From positions 1-57,730 of the forward strand of contig JAGGUZ010000003.1 in the NCBI GenBank assembly GCA_021158225.1: DNA of 57,730 bases, given 5' to 3'. Position numbers and translations under genes: made by a program. Every line of letters begins with the position of its first letter. Within the stretch, counting starts at the first letter, position 1. Shown here in pieces: positions 31,345-41,782 of this stretch. Under the pieces are notes generated by a model. The model was not told the DNA's origin, did no database searches, and saw only the letters and a program-made list of their open reading frames with translations. This DNA is from a bacterium. Lineage in GTDB: Bacteria > Patescibacteriota > Gracilibacteria > UBA1369 > PNNO01.

Positions 31345-33681
31345 ATGAAGCGTTCACTATTTATCCTTGGCGTTTTTGCCCTTTTCGTAGTAGTAAATTC
31401 GCTCTTTATAGTTACACCGCCGGTTAAAAAAACGGTTGTTAAAACTGAAAAAAAGATAGAGAAGCCCATTCAAGAACTAACGGGAAAAGAGAGAATTCCA
31501 GTCCTTGAATATCACAATTTTGATACCGACAATGCAAGATGGACTCGCTCACCGGAGTCTTTTTATAATGACCTTCTATGGCTCTATAATAACGATTATC
31601 GTCCCATTACGGTAAATCAGTTCTTGAAAATGAAATTCCCAATTGAGAAAGGGAAAAAACCGTTTTTAATTACTTTTGACGACGCCAGTGCAGGCCAATT
31701 CCGAATTCTGGAAGATGGCTCCATTGACCCGAATTGCGCTATTGGAATTATGAATAAATTCCACGAAGATCATCCAGACTTTGGTACTGCAGCAACATTT
31801 TTTGTACTTCCGAACAGTTTTAGGCAACCGGAATATACGGAAGCCAAACTCAAATATCTAATAGCCACAAGTCGCGAGATTGGAAATCATACTTTTGGAC
31901 ATGAAGACCTGGCAACTTTAACAGCCGATGAAATCCAAAAAACCCTGGCAAAAAACAAGGCATATGTTAATAAGAAACTTGGCCGGGATTACTCCTCCGG
32001 TGCACTCGCCTACCCTCTTGGACATTACCCGGATGGCGAGCTTCTGAATTTCATAAAACATGGTAAATACGATGACACCGAGTACAACATAAAAGTGGCA
32101 TTTTTAGTTGGAGCAAGACCGGCGCTAACACCGAACAACAAGGATTTTGACCCATACAAAATCCGTCGAATCCAAGCAATAGATGATGAATGGGAAAGAT
32201 GGTTTAACCGCGAACCCGAAGAAACAGCAAAGTCCGATAAAGTCCCCAAGTTTATACCTTATATTGCACATAGCAACGAAATCATCGAGCCAAAGAAATT
32301 TGATCTTGATGTAAAGTTCACACCAAATAAAAATATTGTTGATACCGGTGCGGAAAATCTTGATGTGCACGGAGAAACGGACGCTCCCAAGCTACCATAT
32401 CAAACATGCAAACCAACAAACGCAAAACCACCATCCATTGCAAGCATCCTATGGAAGTCGCTTAAATACAAACTATCAAAAGTTCGTATAAATAACCCAC
32501 CATTATCAAAACCCGACGGACTTAAATTCAAAGACGGCAAATTCTACTATACGATTGCAAATGAAGATGAATCTATATCGGAAAAATTCTTTAAATATTC
32601 AAATCAATATAGGCTTTCTGATTTTAAGAACGATTTGTTAAAGGCGAATCCGAAAAGCAATTTTGAACCCGAAGATGAAATAATAGTGCCTGACATACCG
32701 GCCATACTTATAAAACACCCACTTAATGTAAAAACCCCTTGGGGAATTTATTTAACCGGTTATTATGCGATTTCGGACGAAGGAAAACGTCTCATAGAGC
32801 AAATGAAAGAGCGCGGAGGAAATATGATAGTTTTTGATGTCAAAGAAATAGATGGCTATGTGTATTATCCCTCATCTGTTTCAATGGTTAAAGAAACCGG
32901 AGCGGATAAACACATTTCCATCCCGAATTTAGCAAATTATGTTCGTTACTGGCACGATAAAGGTATTCACCTAACAGCTCGCATGGTTGTTTTTAAAGAT
33001 ATAAACCTTTCCAAAAACAGACCGGATCTTGCAATTAAAAATTCACACGGAGGACTTTGGGAAAACCGTGAAGGTTCCGTTTGGCTAGATCCATCAAATG
33101 AAGAAACTCAAAATTATATTCTTGATCTAACGGAAGAGCTTGCAAAAGCAGGTATTGATGAAATTCAATTTGACTATATAAGATTCCCCACGCTTGGTCC
33201 CGTTAACAATACAAAGTATAACTTCGATGAAGCAACAACCGAAAAATATGAAATAATCAGAGATTTCATATTCAAAGTCCATGAAAGATTAGCCCCCTAC
33301 GAATCCAAACTCGGACTTGATGTTTATGGAGTAATTGTATGGAATAATGGATATGACGCTCGCTCCACAGGTCAAAGAATGGAATGTTTGGGACCTTACA
33401 TAGATACTGTTTATCCAATGGTATATCCATCTCATTTTGGCCCCGGATTTGCCGGCTTCGACAGCCCGGGAGATCATCCTTATTATTTTGTAAACGAAAG
33501 CATTAAACTGTTTCAGAAATATTTAGAAGGAACAAACACGGAAATTCGCCCATGGTTACAAGCTTTTTCATGGAGAGTTTCAAATTATGGACAATGGTAC
33601 ATAGACGAACAAATAAAAGCGTCCAATGATGCCGGAGTAAAAGGTTATGCTCTCTGGAATGCCGGTAATAAATATTTTTAA
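31345..33681 (+). CDS. Bifunctional secreted/anchored protein: polysaccharide deacetylase (CE4/NodB-like) domain plus DUF4015 glycoside-hydrolase-like (COG1306) domain
   Basis: N-terminal TM; FLITFDDA and GNHTFGH (NodB motifs); C-terminal WGIYLTGYYAISDEG...VFDVKEIDGYVYYPS...GIDEIQFDYIRFPTLG...LGLDVYGVIVWNN...YPMVYPSHFGPG. Confidence 0.85.
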   Translation: MKRSLFILGVFALFVVVNSLFIVTPPVKKTVVKTEKKIEKPIQELTGKERIPVLEYHNFDTDNARWTRSPESFYNDLLWLYNNDYRPITVNQFLKMKFPIEKGKKPFLITFDDASAGQFRILEDGSIDPNCAIGIMNKFHEDHPDFGTAATFFVLPNSFRQPEYTEAKLKYLIATSREIGNHTFGHEDLATLTADEIQKTLAKNKAYVNKKLGRDYSSGALAYPLGHYPDGELLNFIKHGKYDDTEYNIKVAFLVGARPALTPNNKDFDPYKIRRIQAIDDEWERWFNREPEETAKSDKVPKFIPYIAHSNEIIEPKKFDLDVKFTPNKNIVDTGAENLDVHGETDAPKLPYQTCKPTNAKPPSIASILWKSLKYKLSKVRINNPPLSKPDGLKFKDGKFYYTIANEDESISEKFFKYSNQYRLSDFKNDLLKANPKSNFEPEDEIIVPDIPAILIKHPLNVKTPWGIYLTGYYAISDEGKRLIEQMKERGGNMIVFDVKEIDGYVYYPSSVSMVKETGADKHISIPNLANYVRYWHDKGIHLTARMVVFKDINLSKNRPDLAIKNSHGGLWENREGSVWLDPSNEETQNYILDLTEELAKAGIDEIQFDYIRFPTLGPVNNTKYNFDEATTEKYEIIRDFIFKVHERLAPYESKLGLDVYGVIVWNNGYDARSTGQRMECLGPYIDTVYPMVYPSHFGPGFAGFDSPGDHPYYFVNESIKLFQKYLEGTNTEIRPWLQAFSWRVSNYGQWYIDEQIKASNDAGVKGYALWNAGNKYF

Positions 33682-34220
33682 TATCTACGCACTCTGTTAA
33701 GCTGATCCGTAAACAAGTTGTGAGCTTCTCTATAATCATCAAAAACTTTCTGACAAGTCTTTTTAAACGAATTCAAACTTATATCGTCAAAAGCGTTCTC
33801 CTTCGCATAGGCAAGAACCCGTTTATATGCATTTTCATAATTTATAAGCTTTATGATGTAATCCGTATTAAATGTTTCTTCTATTTTCTCTTTATTTCGA
33901 CGAAATTGATTCTTATTCATATAATTTTTAATCAGTTCTATTTCATGAGAAATATTATTTACTTTTTCTTCAAGAATTCCAATATCCGATTCAAGATTAA
34001 AATCTGCAAAGAGATCGTTTAAATCTCTTGTTCCAATCCCAATTTCATTAACTGTCTCAACGATATGATTATGAATATCCAAACCGATGTTTGTAATCTT
34101 AGACGAACCGATAAGTTGCGCTTTCCCACCTGACACATCAAAAAATCCATATACGATCAAAACACCAAGTATAAGAACAAGTACGGTTAAGCCGGATATG
34201 TAAATAATAAATTTTTTCAT
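33678..34220 (-). CDS. Hypothetical membrane-anchored helical protein
   Basis: N-terminal TM, coiled-coil-like remainder; convergent with the upstream gene. Confidence 0.65.
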   Translation of the reverse strand: MKKFIIYISGLTVLVLILGVLIVYGFFDVSGGKAQLIGSSKITNIGLDIHNHIVETVNEIGIGTRDLNDLFADFNLESDIGILEEKVNNISHEIELIKNYMNKNQFRRNKEKIEETFNTDYIIKLINYENAYKRVLAYAKENAFDDISLNSFKKTCQKVFDDYREAHNLFTDQLNRVRRY

Positions 34221-34300
34221 AGCATAAGCATTATAGAGTTGCCACTCGCGATTGCAAAGTTTTTTGTTTCTGGTAAAATAATCAGGCTAATTTTTGTTTT

Positions 34301-36271
34301 ATGAATGACAAAAAATTCAAACTCGTTTCTGATTTTAAACCAACCGGGGACCAACCCGAAGCTATCGCTAAACTTGTCAAAGGAATAAAAGCCGGGAAAA
34401 AAGACCAAGTCCTACTGGGCGCAACCGGAACCGGAAAAACTTTTGTAATGGCGAACATTATTCAGCAAGTTCAGAAACCAACACTTATTATTGCTCATAA
34501 TAAAACATTAACGGCTCAGCTTTGTACGGAATTCCAAGAATTCTTCCCGGAGAACGCGATTAACTATTTTGTTTCATACTATGATTATTATCAACCGGAA
34601 GCTTATATTGCGCGGACAGATACTTACATAGAAAAAGATTCATCCATAAACGAAGAAATAAACAAATACAGACATGCCGCAACACAGAGTCTTCTTACGC
34701 GCAAAGATGTTCTTGTTGTTGCTTCTGTTTCGTGTATTTACGGTCTTGGGAGTGTTGAAGAATACGGAAATGTGGCGGTTAAGATAGAAATCGGAAAAAG
34801 TTACAAAAGAGACAAAATACTTAGACATTTAACCGATATACAATACACAAGAAGCCAGCTTGAATTTAGACGAGGAATGTTCCATGTTTTGGGCGATACG
34901 GTTGAGATTTATCCCCCATCCGGAGACACAATTTATCGTCTTGAATTTTTTGGTGATGAACTGGAACGAATTTCCGAAGCAGATGCTTTTACCGGAGAGG
35001 AACTTAAAGAACTGACAAATATTAAAATTTTTCCTGCGAGACACGATGTCACAACAGCAGATAGAATTCAAAAAGCAGTTGGACAAATACAAATAGATCT
35101 TAAGAATAGATATGATCAATTAAAAAAAATAGGGAAGAATATTGAAGCACAAAGGCTTAAAACAAGAACCGAATACGACATAGAAATGCTTCTTGAAACG
35201 GGATATTGTAGCGGAATAGAGAACTACACAAGGTACTTGAACTTGCGCGAACCGGGAGAACAACCTGCAACATTGATAGACTATTTCCCCGATGATTTTT
35301 TGATACTTATCGACGAATCACATATGACCGTCCCTCAAATAGGAGCGATGTATAATGGGAATTTATCACGAAAACAAACACTTATAGAACATGGTTTCCG
35401 ACTTCCTTCAGCCAATGACAACAGACCGTTAAAATTCGAGGAATTTGAGAAACATATTAAAAACGCCGTATATGTATCCGCAACTCCGGGGAAGTATGAA
35501 ATGGCCAAAACCAAAAGAAAATTTGTTGAACAAATAATAAGACCAACCGGACTTATAGATCCGGGAGTTGAAGTACGCCCAAGTAAAGGACAAATACCGG
35601 ATTTATTAAAAGAAATAAAGAAGAGAATTAAAATTAAAGAGCGCGTACTTATAACTACGTTAACAAAAAAATCTGCGGAAGAACTTACGGATTATCTTGC
35701 AGAACAAGGCATTAAAGTCCGTTATCTTCATTCCGAAATCGATACACTGGAGCGTATTGAAATTCTGAGAGATCTTAGACTGGGAAAATTCGATGTTCTT
35801 GTTGGAATAAACCTTTTACGAGAAGGGCTCGATTTACCGGAAGTATCTTTTATTGGAATTTTAGATGCCGACAAACAAGGATTTTTAAGATCCACCTCCG
35901 CTCTAATTCAAACAATCGGACGTTGCGCGCGCAATGTAAACGGCTTTGTTGTTATGTACGGAGATAAAATAACGGATGCAATGAATAAGGCTCTGGACGA
36001 AACAAATCGTCGTCGAACAAAGCAAATTGCATATAATAAAAAACATGGAATTACTCCAACAACCATTAAAAAAACAATAAAAGATATAACTCTTCACGGC
36101 AAAAAAGATGAAAGCCAGAAGAAATACGAAAAAGTACCAAAAGACGAAATGAAACATTTAATGAAAACACTTGAAGATCAAATGGATCTTGCTTCTCATA
36201 ATTTGGAATTTGAAAAAGCCGCAGAATTAAGAGATGAAATAGATATGCTTCGCGAAGAATTCGGAATGTAA
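34301..36271 (+). CDS. uvrB: Excinuclease ABC subunit B
   Basis: TGDQPEAIAKLV...LLGATGTGKTFVMAN...NYFVSYYDYYQPEAY; GINLLREGLDLPEVSFIGILDADKQGFLRS. Confidence 0.98.
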   Translation: MNDKKFKLVSDFKPTGDQPEAIAKLVKGIKAGKKDQVLLGATGTGKTFVMANIIQQVQKPTLIIAHNKTLTAQLCTEFQEFFPENAINYFVSYYDYYQPEAYIARTDTYIEKDSSINEEINKYRHAATQSLLTRKDVLVVASVSCIYGLGSVEEYGNVAVKIEIGKSYKRDKILRHLTDIQYTRSQLEFRRGMFHVLGDTVEIYPPSGDTIYRLEFFGDELERISEADAFTGEELKELTNIKIFPARHDVTTADRIQKAVGQIQIDLKNRYDQLKKIGKNIEAQRLKTRTEYDIEMLLETGYCSGIENYTRYLNLREPGEQPATLIDYFPDDFLILIDESHMTVPQIGAMYNGNLSRKQTLIEHGFRLPSANDNRPLKFEEFEKHIKNAVYVSATPGKYEMAKTKRKFVEQIIRPTGLIDPGVEVRPSKGQIPDLLKEIKKRIKIKERVLITTLTKKSAEELTDYLAEQGIKVRYLHSEIDTLERIEILRDLRLGKFDVLVGINLLREGLDLPEVSFIGILDADKQGFLRSTSALIQTIGRCARNVNGFVVMYGDKITDAMNKALDETNRRRTKQIAYNKKHGITPTTIKKTIKDITLHGKKDESQKKYEKVPKDEMKHLMKTLEDQMDLASHNLEFEKAAELRDEIDMLREEFGM

Positions 36272-36281
36272 GTCTTAAAAC

Positions 36282-36309
36282 TTGACAATAAAGGCATGGA
36301 TGCTATAAC
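36282..36309 (+). promoter_or_regulatory. Candidate promoter TTGACA-N16-TATAAC
   Basis: Consensus -35, upstream of the 36342 ORF. Confidence 0.6.
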
Positions 36310-36341
36310 TTGTATCCTTATTATTCTTTTATATACTAGTC

Positions 36342-36962
36342 ATGATCGAAAGTAGCGAACCTGAAGTTTTTCTAACAAATCAAGAAAGATTAGAGCTTAT
36401 TAGAAATACTCTTTTGGAAATTATTCAAATTAGTTGTGATGAAAATATACGCGAGTTGGACAGAATGGATCTAATTAAAGTGAAATTGGGTGATATAATG
36501 GTTCATATTGAGGCTGGCGGAGGAGAGCTTGGATTAAACCAAAACGAACACTCTGTTATAAGCTCTTTAATGTGGCATAGTAACGATTCTGCTCTGCGTA
36601 TAGCTTACAAATGCGCTCGATTGCTTGGAGCTTTAAATCAACCTTCTCGTTATCCGGAATCGTGGGATAATCAACCGATTATAATTAAAAATGCTTTTTT
36701 AAAAGATTTGCAAAATATGCTCGATATTGTTATAAAAGACAATTCAGTCAAGAATCTTCTTAAATTAGAAGAACTTATAAGCGGATTTCTTGTTCATGAA
36801 TCTCTCAATTCGGAGGATGAAGTCAAAAATGTCTGCCTTGAAATTGAAGACTGTATTTATGAAACTTTATATTACGGCTTTGAACTTAGCTTGGTAAGAC
36901 TTAGTATACAAAAAAACACAACCGTTACAATGAGAGGGAAATTAAGCCTGGGTCTTTCATAA
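36342..36962 (+). CDS. Hypothetical protein, 206 aa
   Basis: Long ORF with its own promoter-like sequence. Confidence 0.65.
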   Translation: MIESSEPEVFLTNQERLELIRNTLLEIIQISCDENIRELDRMDLIKVKLGDIMVHIEAGGGELGLNQNEHSVISSLMWHSNDSALRIAYKCARLLGALNQPSRYPESWDNQPIIIKNAFLKDLQNMLDIVIKDNSVKNLLKLEELISGFLVHESLNSEDEVKNVCLEIEDCIYETLYYGFELSLVRLSIQKNTTVTMRGKLSLGLS

Positions 36963-37008
36963 AAGGCTTAAGTATGCTATAATGAAACGATCAAAAAACA
37001 AAAACAAA

Positions 37009-38007
37009 ATGGATAGTTCTACGGAAAACAACAATCATCACAAAGAAAAGAACTCTCAATATGTCGGCGAGTGGCTTAATCGAAAAGGACCGAGAGATCT
37101 CGAGCCTTTACCTTTAGAAAGAGCTATAACCAATGAGCTTGCCAACCAAGTTATAGAAGACGAATCAACTAAATGGGACACAATCAGAGAAATTGCGGGA
37201 AATTTCAACAAACTCGGAGATGATCTTGAAACTTTCATTGAAAACTTCCTTTTTCAGGAAGACTTAAAAAATCCATACCGCAAAGATGCTCAAAAAAGGG
37301 TAGCAAGCCACATACAAAATTTAATTTCCCGCATAGAAGAAGAAAACATAAAATTAAATTCTTATAGAGATATTGTCGGAGACATTGTAACCACGCTACT
37401 TAGACATTCTTTAAATATCCTTAAAGAGAGAGCAAGTAAAATTCATGATGCCACGGTGAAAGGAAATCCTGTAAGCGTAAATAATTCATATAAATCGTTT
37501 GAAAATTATCGAAATAAATTTTTTAGCGAACTTTCACAAATTCTCTTCATCTTCGCAAACGATCCTTTTGCTCGCGCAGAAGCAGGCCCTTTTGAAAAAG
37601 AGATGACAGATGTAATCTTTGACGCTCTTAAAATTCCCGCAATACCGGAAAACATGCTCGCAGAATATATACAAAGAGACGATACAAAAACCGATGAAGA
37701 AACTTTTAGAAAAGACTATGAATTTTTTATGAATATAGAGCTAGGTTTACATAAGCAAGAATTGCATGAAGAAATTTACATAAATCGTAAGGAATTAGAA
37801 ATGCAATTGGAAACGAGTACAAACTCTCCAAGACTAAAAGATTTTTTAACAAACGAACTTAATTATTGGGAAAAAATGACACCGGAAAAACGATACAAAC
37901 AACTACTACGTATGCGCATTTTTGAATTGTTAGAAACTTCCGCTGGCGAAAAAAGACTTACTCCGGAACTTATGTACAAATTCTATTCCAAGATAAGGTT
38001 TATGTAA
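37009..38007 (+). CDS. Hypothetical soluble helical protein (about 332 aa)
   Basis: Long ORF; ATG at 36982 lies inside/at a TGcTATAAT extended -10, so ATG 37009 is preferred. Confidence 0.65.
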   Translation: MDSSTENNNHHKEKNSQYVGEWLNRKGPRDLEPLPLERAITNELANQVIEDESTKWDTIREIAGNFNKLGDDLETFIENFLFQEDLKNPYRKDAQKRVASHIQNLISRIEEENIKLNSYRDIVGDIVTTLLRHSLNILKERASKIHDATVKGNPVSVNNSYKSFENYRNKFFSELSQILFIFANDPFARAEAGPFEKEMTDVIFDALKIPAIPENMLAEYIQRDDTKTDEETFRKDYEFFMNIELGLHKQELHEEIYINRKELEMQLETSTNSPRLKDFLTNELNYWEKMTPEKRYKQLLRMRIFELLETSAGEKRLTPELMYKFYSKIRFM

Positions 38008-38014
38008 TAGAACT

Positions 38015-39760
38015 CTACCAACCGCCTCCACCTCCACCACCAAATCCCCCACCGGAGAATCCGCCGGAAAACCCACTTCCACCACCCCATGCGCTCGAAC
38101 CTCCGCTACTTCTTGGCGAAGACGCAAATGCGGTTTGTGTGTGCACTGAGAACCTATTTAAATGATCCAATAAATAAAATGTATTAAATGTGCTCATGTC
38201 ATTACTTTCAAACCAACTTGGGGGTTTTTTGTAAATATCTTTAAAAGCTCCAGCCCATTTTTCTCCAAGCCCAAGAACCATTGCGTAAGGAAGAAGCTTT
38301 TCAAAAAAGATATTCTGATCTTCTTGAAATTTAATTCTATCTTTTTCAGCGGTGCGTATATATTCTTCCAATCCTTTAATCTCTATAAGTGTTTTTGCCC
38401 CTTTAATAGTTTTACGTGGCATTATAAAAGAAAACAGAATAAATAGTCCTCCACTTGCCACAATTGCAAAAACAGCAGTTAGACCGATAAAATCAGTTAT
38501 AAATCCTGCCCCAAATAAAGTAGCCCATATTATTCCAATCCCTATTCCCATATAAATTGCCCTAATATTCTCCGGATTATGAGCAAGATACCCGTCCTTA
38601 ACCAAACCTGTATAAATTTGTTTTTTTATACCTTTTATATGTTTATAAAACTTATATTTAAGCGATGAAATTTTAATTTTCTTTTTCCCACCGAATATTG
38701 CCCCCAAAATCTTTTTTTCATGAGACTTCATATTCTTATCATCCGAATAACTTTTGACAACTTCGAGTTCATAATCAGTGTCATCAAAGAAAAACATCTT
38801 TTTTGACTTAATTTCATGTATTTTTATATATCCTCTAACAGCATAAGTAATAATTACACTTGTTATATCTTGTATATCAACTTTTTCGTCTATAATTGTT
38901 CCAACTTCAGTTGGAGTTAAATCGTCGGGAGGTTCAAATCTTGGAATAACTGTATCTCCAACTTTTGGATCTCTACCAACCGTATACCATTTCCAAAAAA
39001 GGAAAACAAACACAAACAAAGGAATTAGCAAAGACCAATTATCAACAACAAACCACCAAATTTTCATAAACCAAGAAGCTTCACTTATAATCCCTTTCGG
39101 CCAACCGGCAACTATTGTAAAACCTTCTCCCGGAGCCGATGGCTTTGTAATGGAATATTGCAAAGTTTGCCCATCTATAACAGTAGATAAACAATCCTTC
39201 GAAGTCTCCCCGTAAAACCCGGTATAACAAGTGGATGAAAGAGAGCTCTCATCTACTTCTTGAGGTAAATGAACCGTAACCGTACTTGAAAGAACCGGAA
39301 TATCCCACGAACTATACGGATTCCAATAAAGTTCGTTATGTTCATCAAAATAACCAATTGCCCTGTTAATATCATAAGCTATTACATATGTTTGTATGTC
39401 GTTATACACAACATCTTTGTCCCCGATTTTAATAATATACTCTCCACCGCTTTTATACTCCGATGCTATCGAGCGAGATTTTCTATTTTCATCTGTAACA
39501 CTTATAAGTTTAAAACGGAGATTAAAAGGATTCCCGAATTTATCTTTATAGCTTATTGGGATATGCCTGTATATACCATGATGTGGCGACCTTGTAAAAT
39601 CCGCCTTAACTGTTTCCACAACATGGATTTCTCCCGACTTATCAAGTCTTATATCTTGATTAACTTCAGGCAAATTCCAGGAATAATCAGCAAGTGCGGA
39701 AGGCGCCAGCAAAGCTAAAAATCCAAGTGTAGCAAGAAACTTTTTCATAAGAGAAAACAA
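38015..39760 (-). CDS. DUF2207-type membrane protein with Gly-rich C-terminus
   Basis: Signal peptide, YSWNLPEVNQDIRLDKSGEIHVVETVKADFTRSPHHGIYRHIP, TMs, terminal GGGFGGGGGGGW; adjacent to LemA. Confidence 0.88.
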   Translation of the reverse strand: MFSLMKKFLATLGFLALLAPSALADYSWNLPEVNQDIRLDKSGEIHVVETVKADFTRSPHHGIYRHIPISYKDKFGNPFNLRFKLISVTDENRKSRSIASEYKSGGEYIIKIGDKDVVYNDIQTYVIAYDINRAIGYFDEHNELYWNPYSSWDIPVLSSTVTVHLPQEVDESSLSSTCYTGFYGETSKDCLSTVIDGQTLQYSITKPSAPGEGFTIVAGWPKGIISEASWFMKIWWFVVDNWSLLIPLFVFVFLFWKWYTVGRDPKVGDTVIPRFEPPDDLTPTEVGTIIDEKVDIQDITSVIITYAVRGYIKIHEIKSKKMFFFDDTDYELEVVKSYSDDKNMKSHEKKILGAIFGGKKKIKISSLKYKFYKHIKGIKKQIYTGLVKDGYLAHNPENIRAIYMGIGIGIIWATLFGAGFITDFIGLTAVFAIVASGGLFILFSFIMPRKTIKGAKTLIEIKGLEEYIRTAEKDRIKFQEDQNIFFEKLLPYAMVLGLGEKWAGAFKDIYKKPPSWFESNDMSTFNTFYLLDHLNRFSVHTQTAFASSPRSSGGSSAWGGGSGFSGGFSGGGFGGGGGGGW

Positions 39761-40351
39761 TTATTCTTCTTTTTTATCGTCATCAGTTTTCTTTTCATCA
39801 GAAAAACTAACTTTTACATTCTTTCTTTCTTCGTCGTCAATTTCAAAGAAATCACGTTTCTTAAATCCAAGCATTCCGGCAACTATATTGTTCGGGAAAA
39901 CTTGCAATTTTGTGTTGAAATCACGAACAGTCCCATTGTAATACCTTCTTGACATTTGAATATGCTCTTCAATTTCTTTTAATGTCTCCTGAAGCTCCAT
40001 AAAATTCTGATTTGCTTTCAACTCAGGATAATTCTCCGCCACTGCAAACAAAGACTTTAAAGTTGATGATAACATATTCTCAGCTTTTGCAGACTCGTTA
40101 GGCGTTTTTGCCTGCATAGCTTGGCTTCTTGCTTTTGTAACCTCCTCAAAAACCCCAGCTTCATGTTTTGCATAACCCTTTACAGTCTCAACCATATTTG
40201 GGATAAGATCCCATCTTCTTTTAAGTTGAGTATCAATATCTGACCAACCTTCATCAACTTTGTTTCGAAGAATAATCAAAGAATTGTAAACTCCCATTGC
40301 AAATAGCCCCACAAGAATAACAATTCCGAGTACAATGTATAAAACTTCCAT
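39761..40351 (-). CDS. lemA: LemA family protein
   Basis: YNSLIILRNKVDEGWSDIDTQLKRRWDLIPNMVETVKGYAKHE. Confidence 0.93.
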   Translation of the reverse strand: MEVLYIVLGIVILVGLFAMGVYNSLIILRNKVDEGWSDIDTQLKRRWDLIPNMVETVKGYAKHEAGVFEEVTKARSQAMQAKTPNESAKAENMLSSTLKSLFAVAENYPELKANQNFMELQETLKEIEEHIQMSRRYYNGTVRDFNTKLQVFPNNIVAGMLGFKKRDFFEIDDEERKNVKVSFSDEKKTDDDKKEE

Positions 40352-40508
40352 TGTTTTGTCGTTAAAAAATAAACCGGAACAATTGTATCAGATTTAAGAT
40401 TACAAGTTAAGTTTCAAATGCACGAATAAAATTCAACTTCGCACTTGACATATATACCAATATCAAGTTAAAATTGTCTCCTTTTTTATCTATAACCTTA
40501 ATTGTAAA

Positions 40509-41270
40509 ATGGGAATTGAAAAAAATACGGGAATGGAACACGGTTTATATCCCGAACAAGTAAATAGTCTAAGACTATCAAATGTCGATGAATTCGACGA
40601 AAATACCGTGGCTTATGCAAGACTCGGTGAAGAGACTTTAATAACTTTAGCCGCAACCGGAGAAGCTCCTTATGCGTCTTTGGTGCCAGATGCACTTGAA
40701 TACAAATTGGCAGAATTTGATGACGAATTGGATGACCCGTTAAGAGACCTAAGTAGTCCAACCGGAACAACAAAGTTCTTCTTTATGGTAGGCGAACTTG
40801 CAAAACGAGGATTTAACGTACACCAAGTTTTAGATTTAGGAGAAGAAAGCGATTTAATACGTTTTCTTGATGACTTTAAAAACGATAGATTCCCGGAAGA
40901 AGCCAAATCTTCAGAAGCCATAAACAAATTTGTAACAAAAGCCAGAGAATTTGGAATATCACGCCCGGAACTAAATAAAATATTCAATAAAGCAAGTAAG
41001 AAAAAAGGTGTTTTAATAGGCCTATCACAAGCGTTCCTGGACGAAGCCGGAGATGACGCTTGGCCTGAACAAAATAATATCAAGAACAATCATCCTTGCA
41101 GATATGCAAAACTTCGGGGAGGATTAAAGCTTGAACATATAACAGGAATCCTTCCTCTTGATAAAACTTCAAACGCTGTTATGGATACTATAACAAACAA
41201 TCTTGACGACAAAGTTGAAAAAGTAAAAACTCTTGTTGGACAAGAAGTAGATAATACTCTGCAAGTTTAA
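40509..41270 (+). CDS. Hypothetical protein, 253 aa
   Basis: Long ORF preceded by TTGACA-N17-TTAAAA (40445-40473). Confidence 0.65.
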   Translation: MGIEKNTGMEHGLYPEQVNSLRLSNVDEFDENTVAYARLGEETLITLAATGEAPYASLVPDALEYKLAEFDDELDDPLRDLSSPTGTTKFFFMVGELAKRGFNVHQVLDLGEESDLIRFLDDFKNDRFPEEAKSSEAINKFVTKAREFGISRPELNKIFNKASKKKGVLIGLSQAFLDEAGDDAWPEQNNIKNNHPCRYAKLRGGLKLEHITGILPLDKTSNAVMDTITNNLDDKVEKVKTLVGQEVDNTLQV

Positions 41271-41722
41271 TTGAGTTTGTCGTAAATTTCCACCATTTTT
41301 CCACCAAACTGAGTGTTTATTAGAGTAAGTTGCTTACCGTCATCACTCAGTTGGAATGTTGAAATATATCTATCTTTAATTCCTCCCGGGCAATCATTAT
41401 CTGTAATAGAAATACTCATAATCCCATCTCTAACCGACATATTCCCCTTTATGGTGCACTTTGCAGTAGATGATTCGTATGTATTTTCAGTCATTTTAAT
41501 TGTAGCCGGATCAACATTTTGGACAACTCCATCCAATGTTGCGCTAACACGCGACCACGAACCTATATAACCGGAATTAATCCAACTCTTAATTCTCTTA
41601 GTTTGTACTTTTTCTGTAGTTTGCGCTTTATCAGCAGACTGGTGAACTTGGCTATCGTTATCACATGCGCTAAACGATGTTATCGCCGTAATAAAAAATA
41701 TCGCAATAAAAAATTTTTTCAT
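41267..41722 (-). CDS. Putative lipoprotein, hypothetical
   Basis: Signal peptide with SFSAC lipobox-like motif. Confidence 0.65.
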   Translation of the reverse strand: MKKFFIAIFFITAITSFSACDNDSQVHQSADKAQTTEKVQTKRIKSWINSGYIGSWSRVSATLDGVVQNVDPATIKMTENTYESSTAKCTIKGNMSVRDGIMSISITDNDCPGGIKDRYISTFQLSDDGKQLTLINTQFGGKMVEIYDKLN

Positions 41723-41782
41723 TTGGGTTTGATTAAAAAAACACTGGAAAATTATAGCATTAAAAACACAATTATACTAGAA

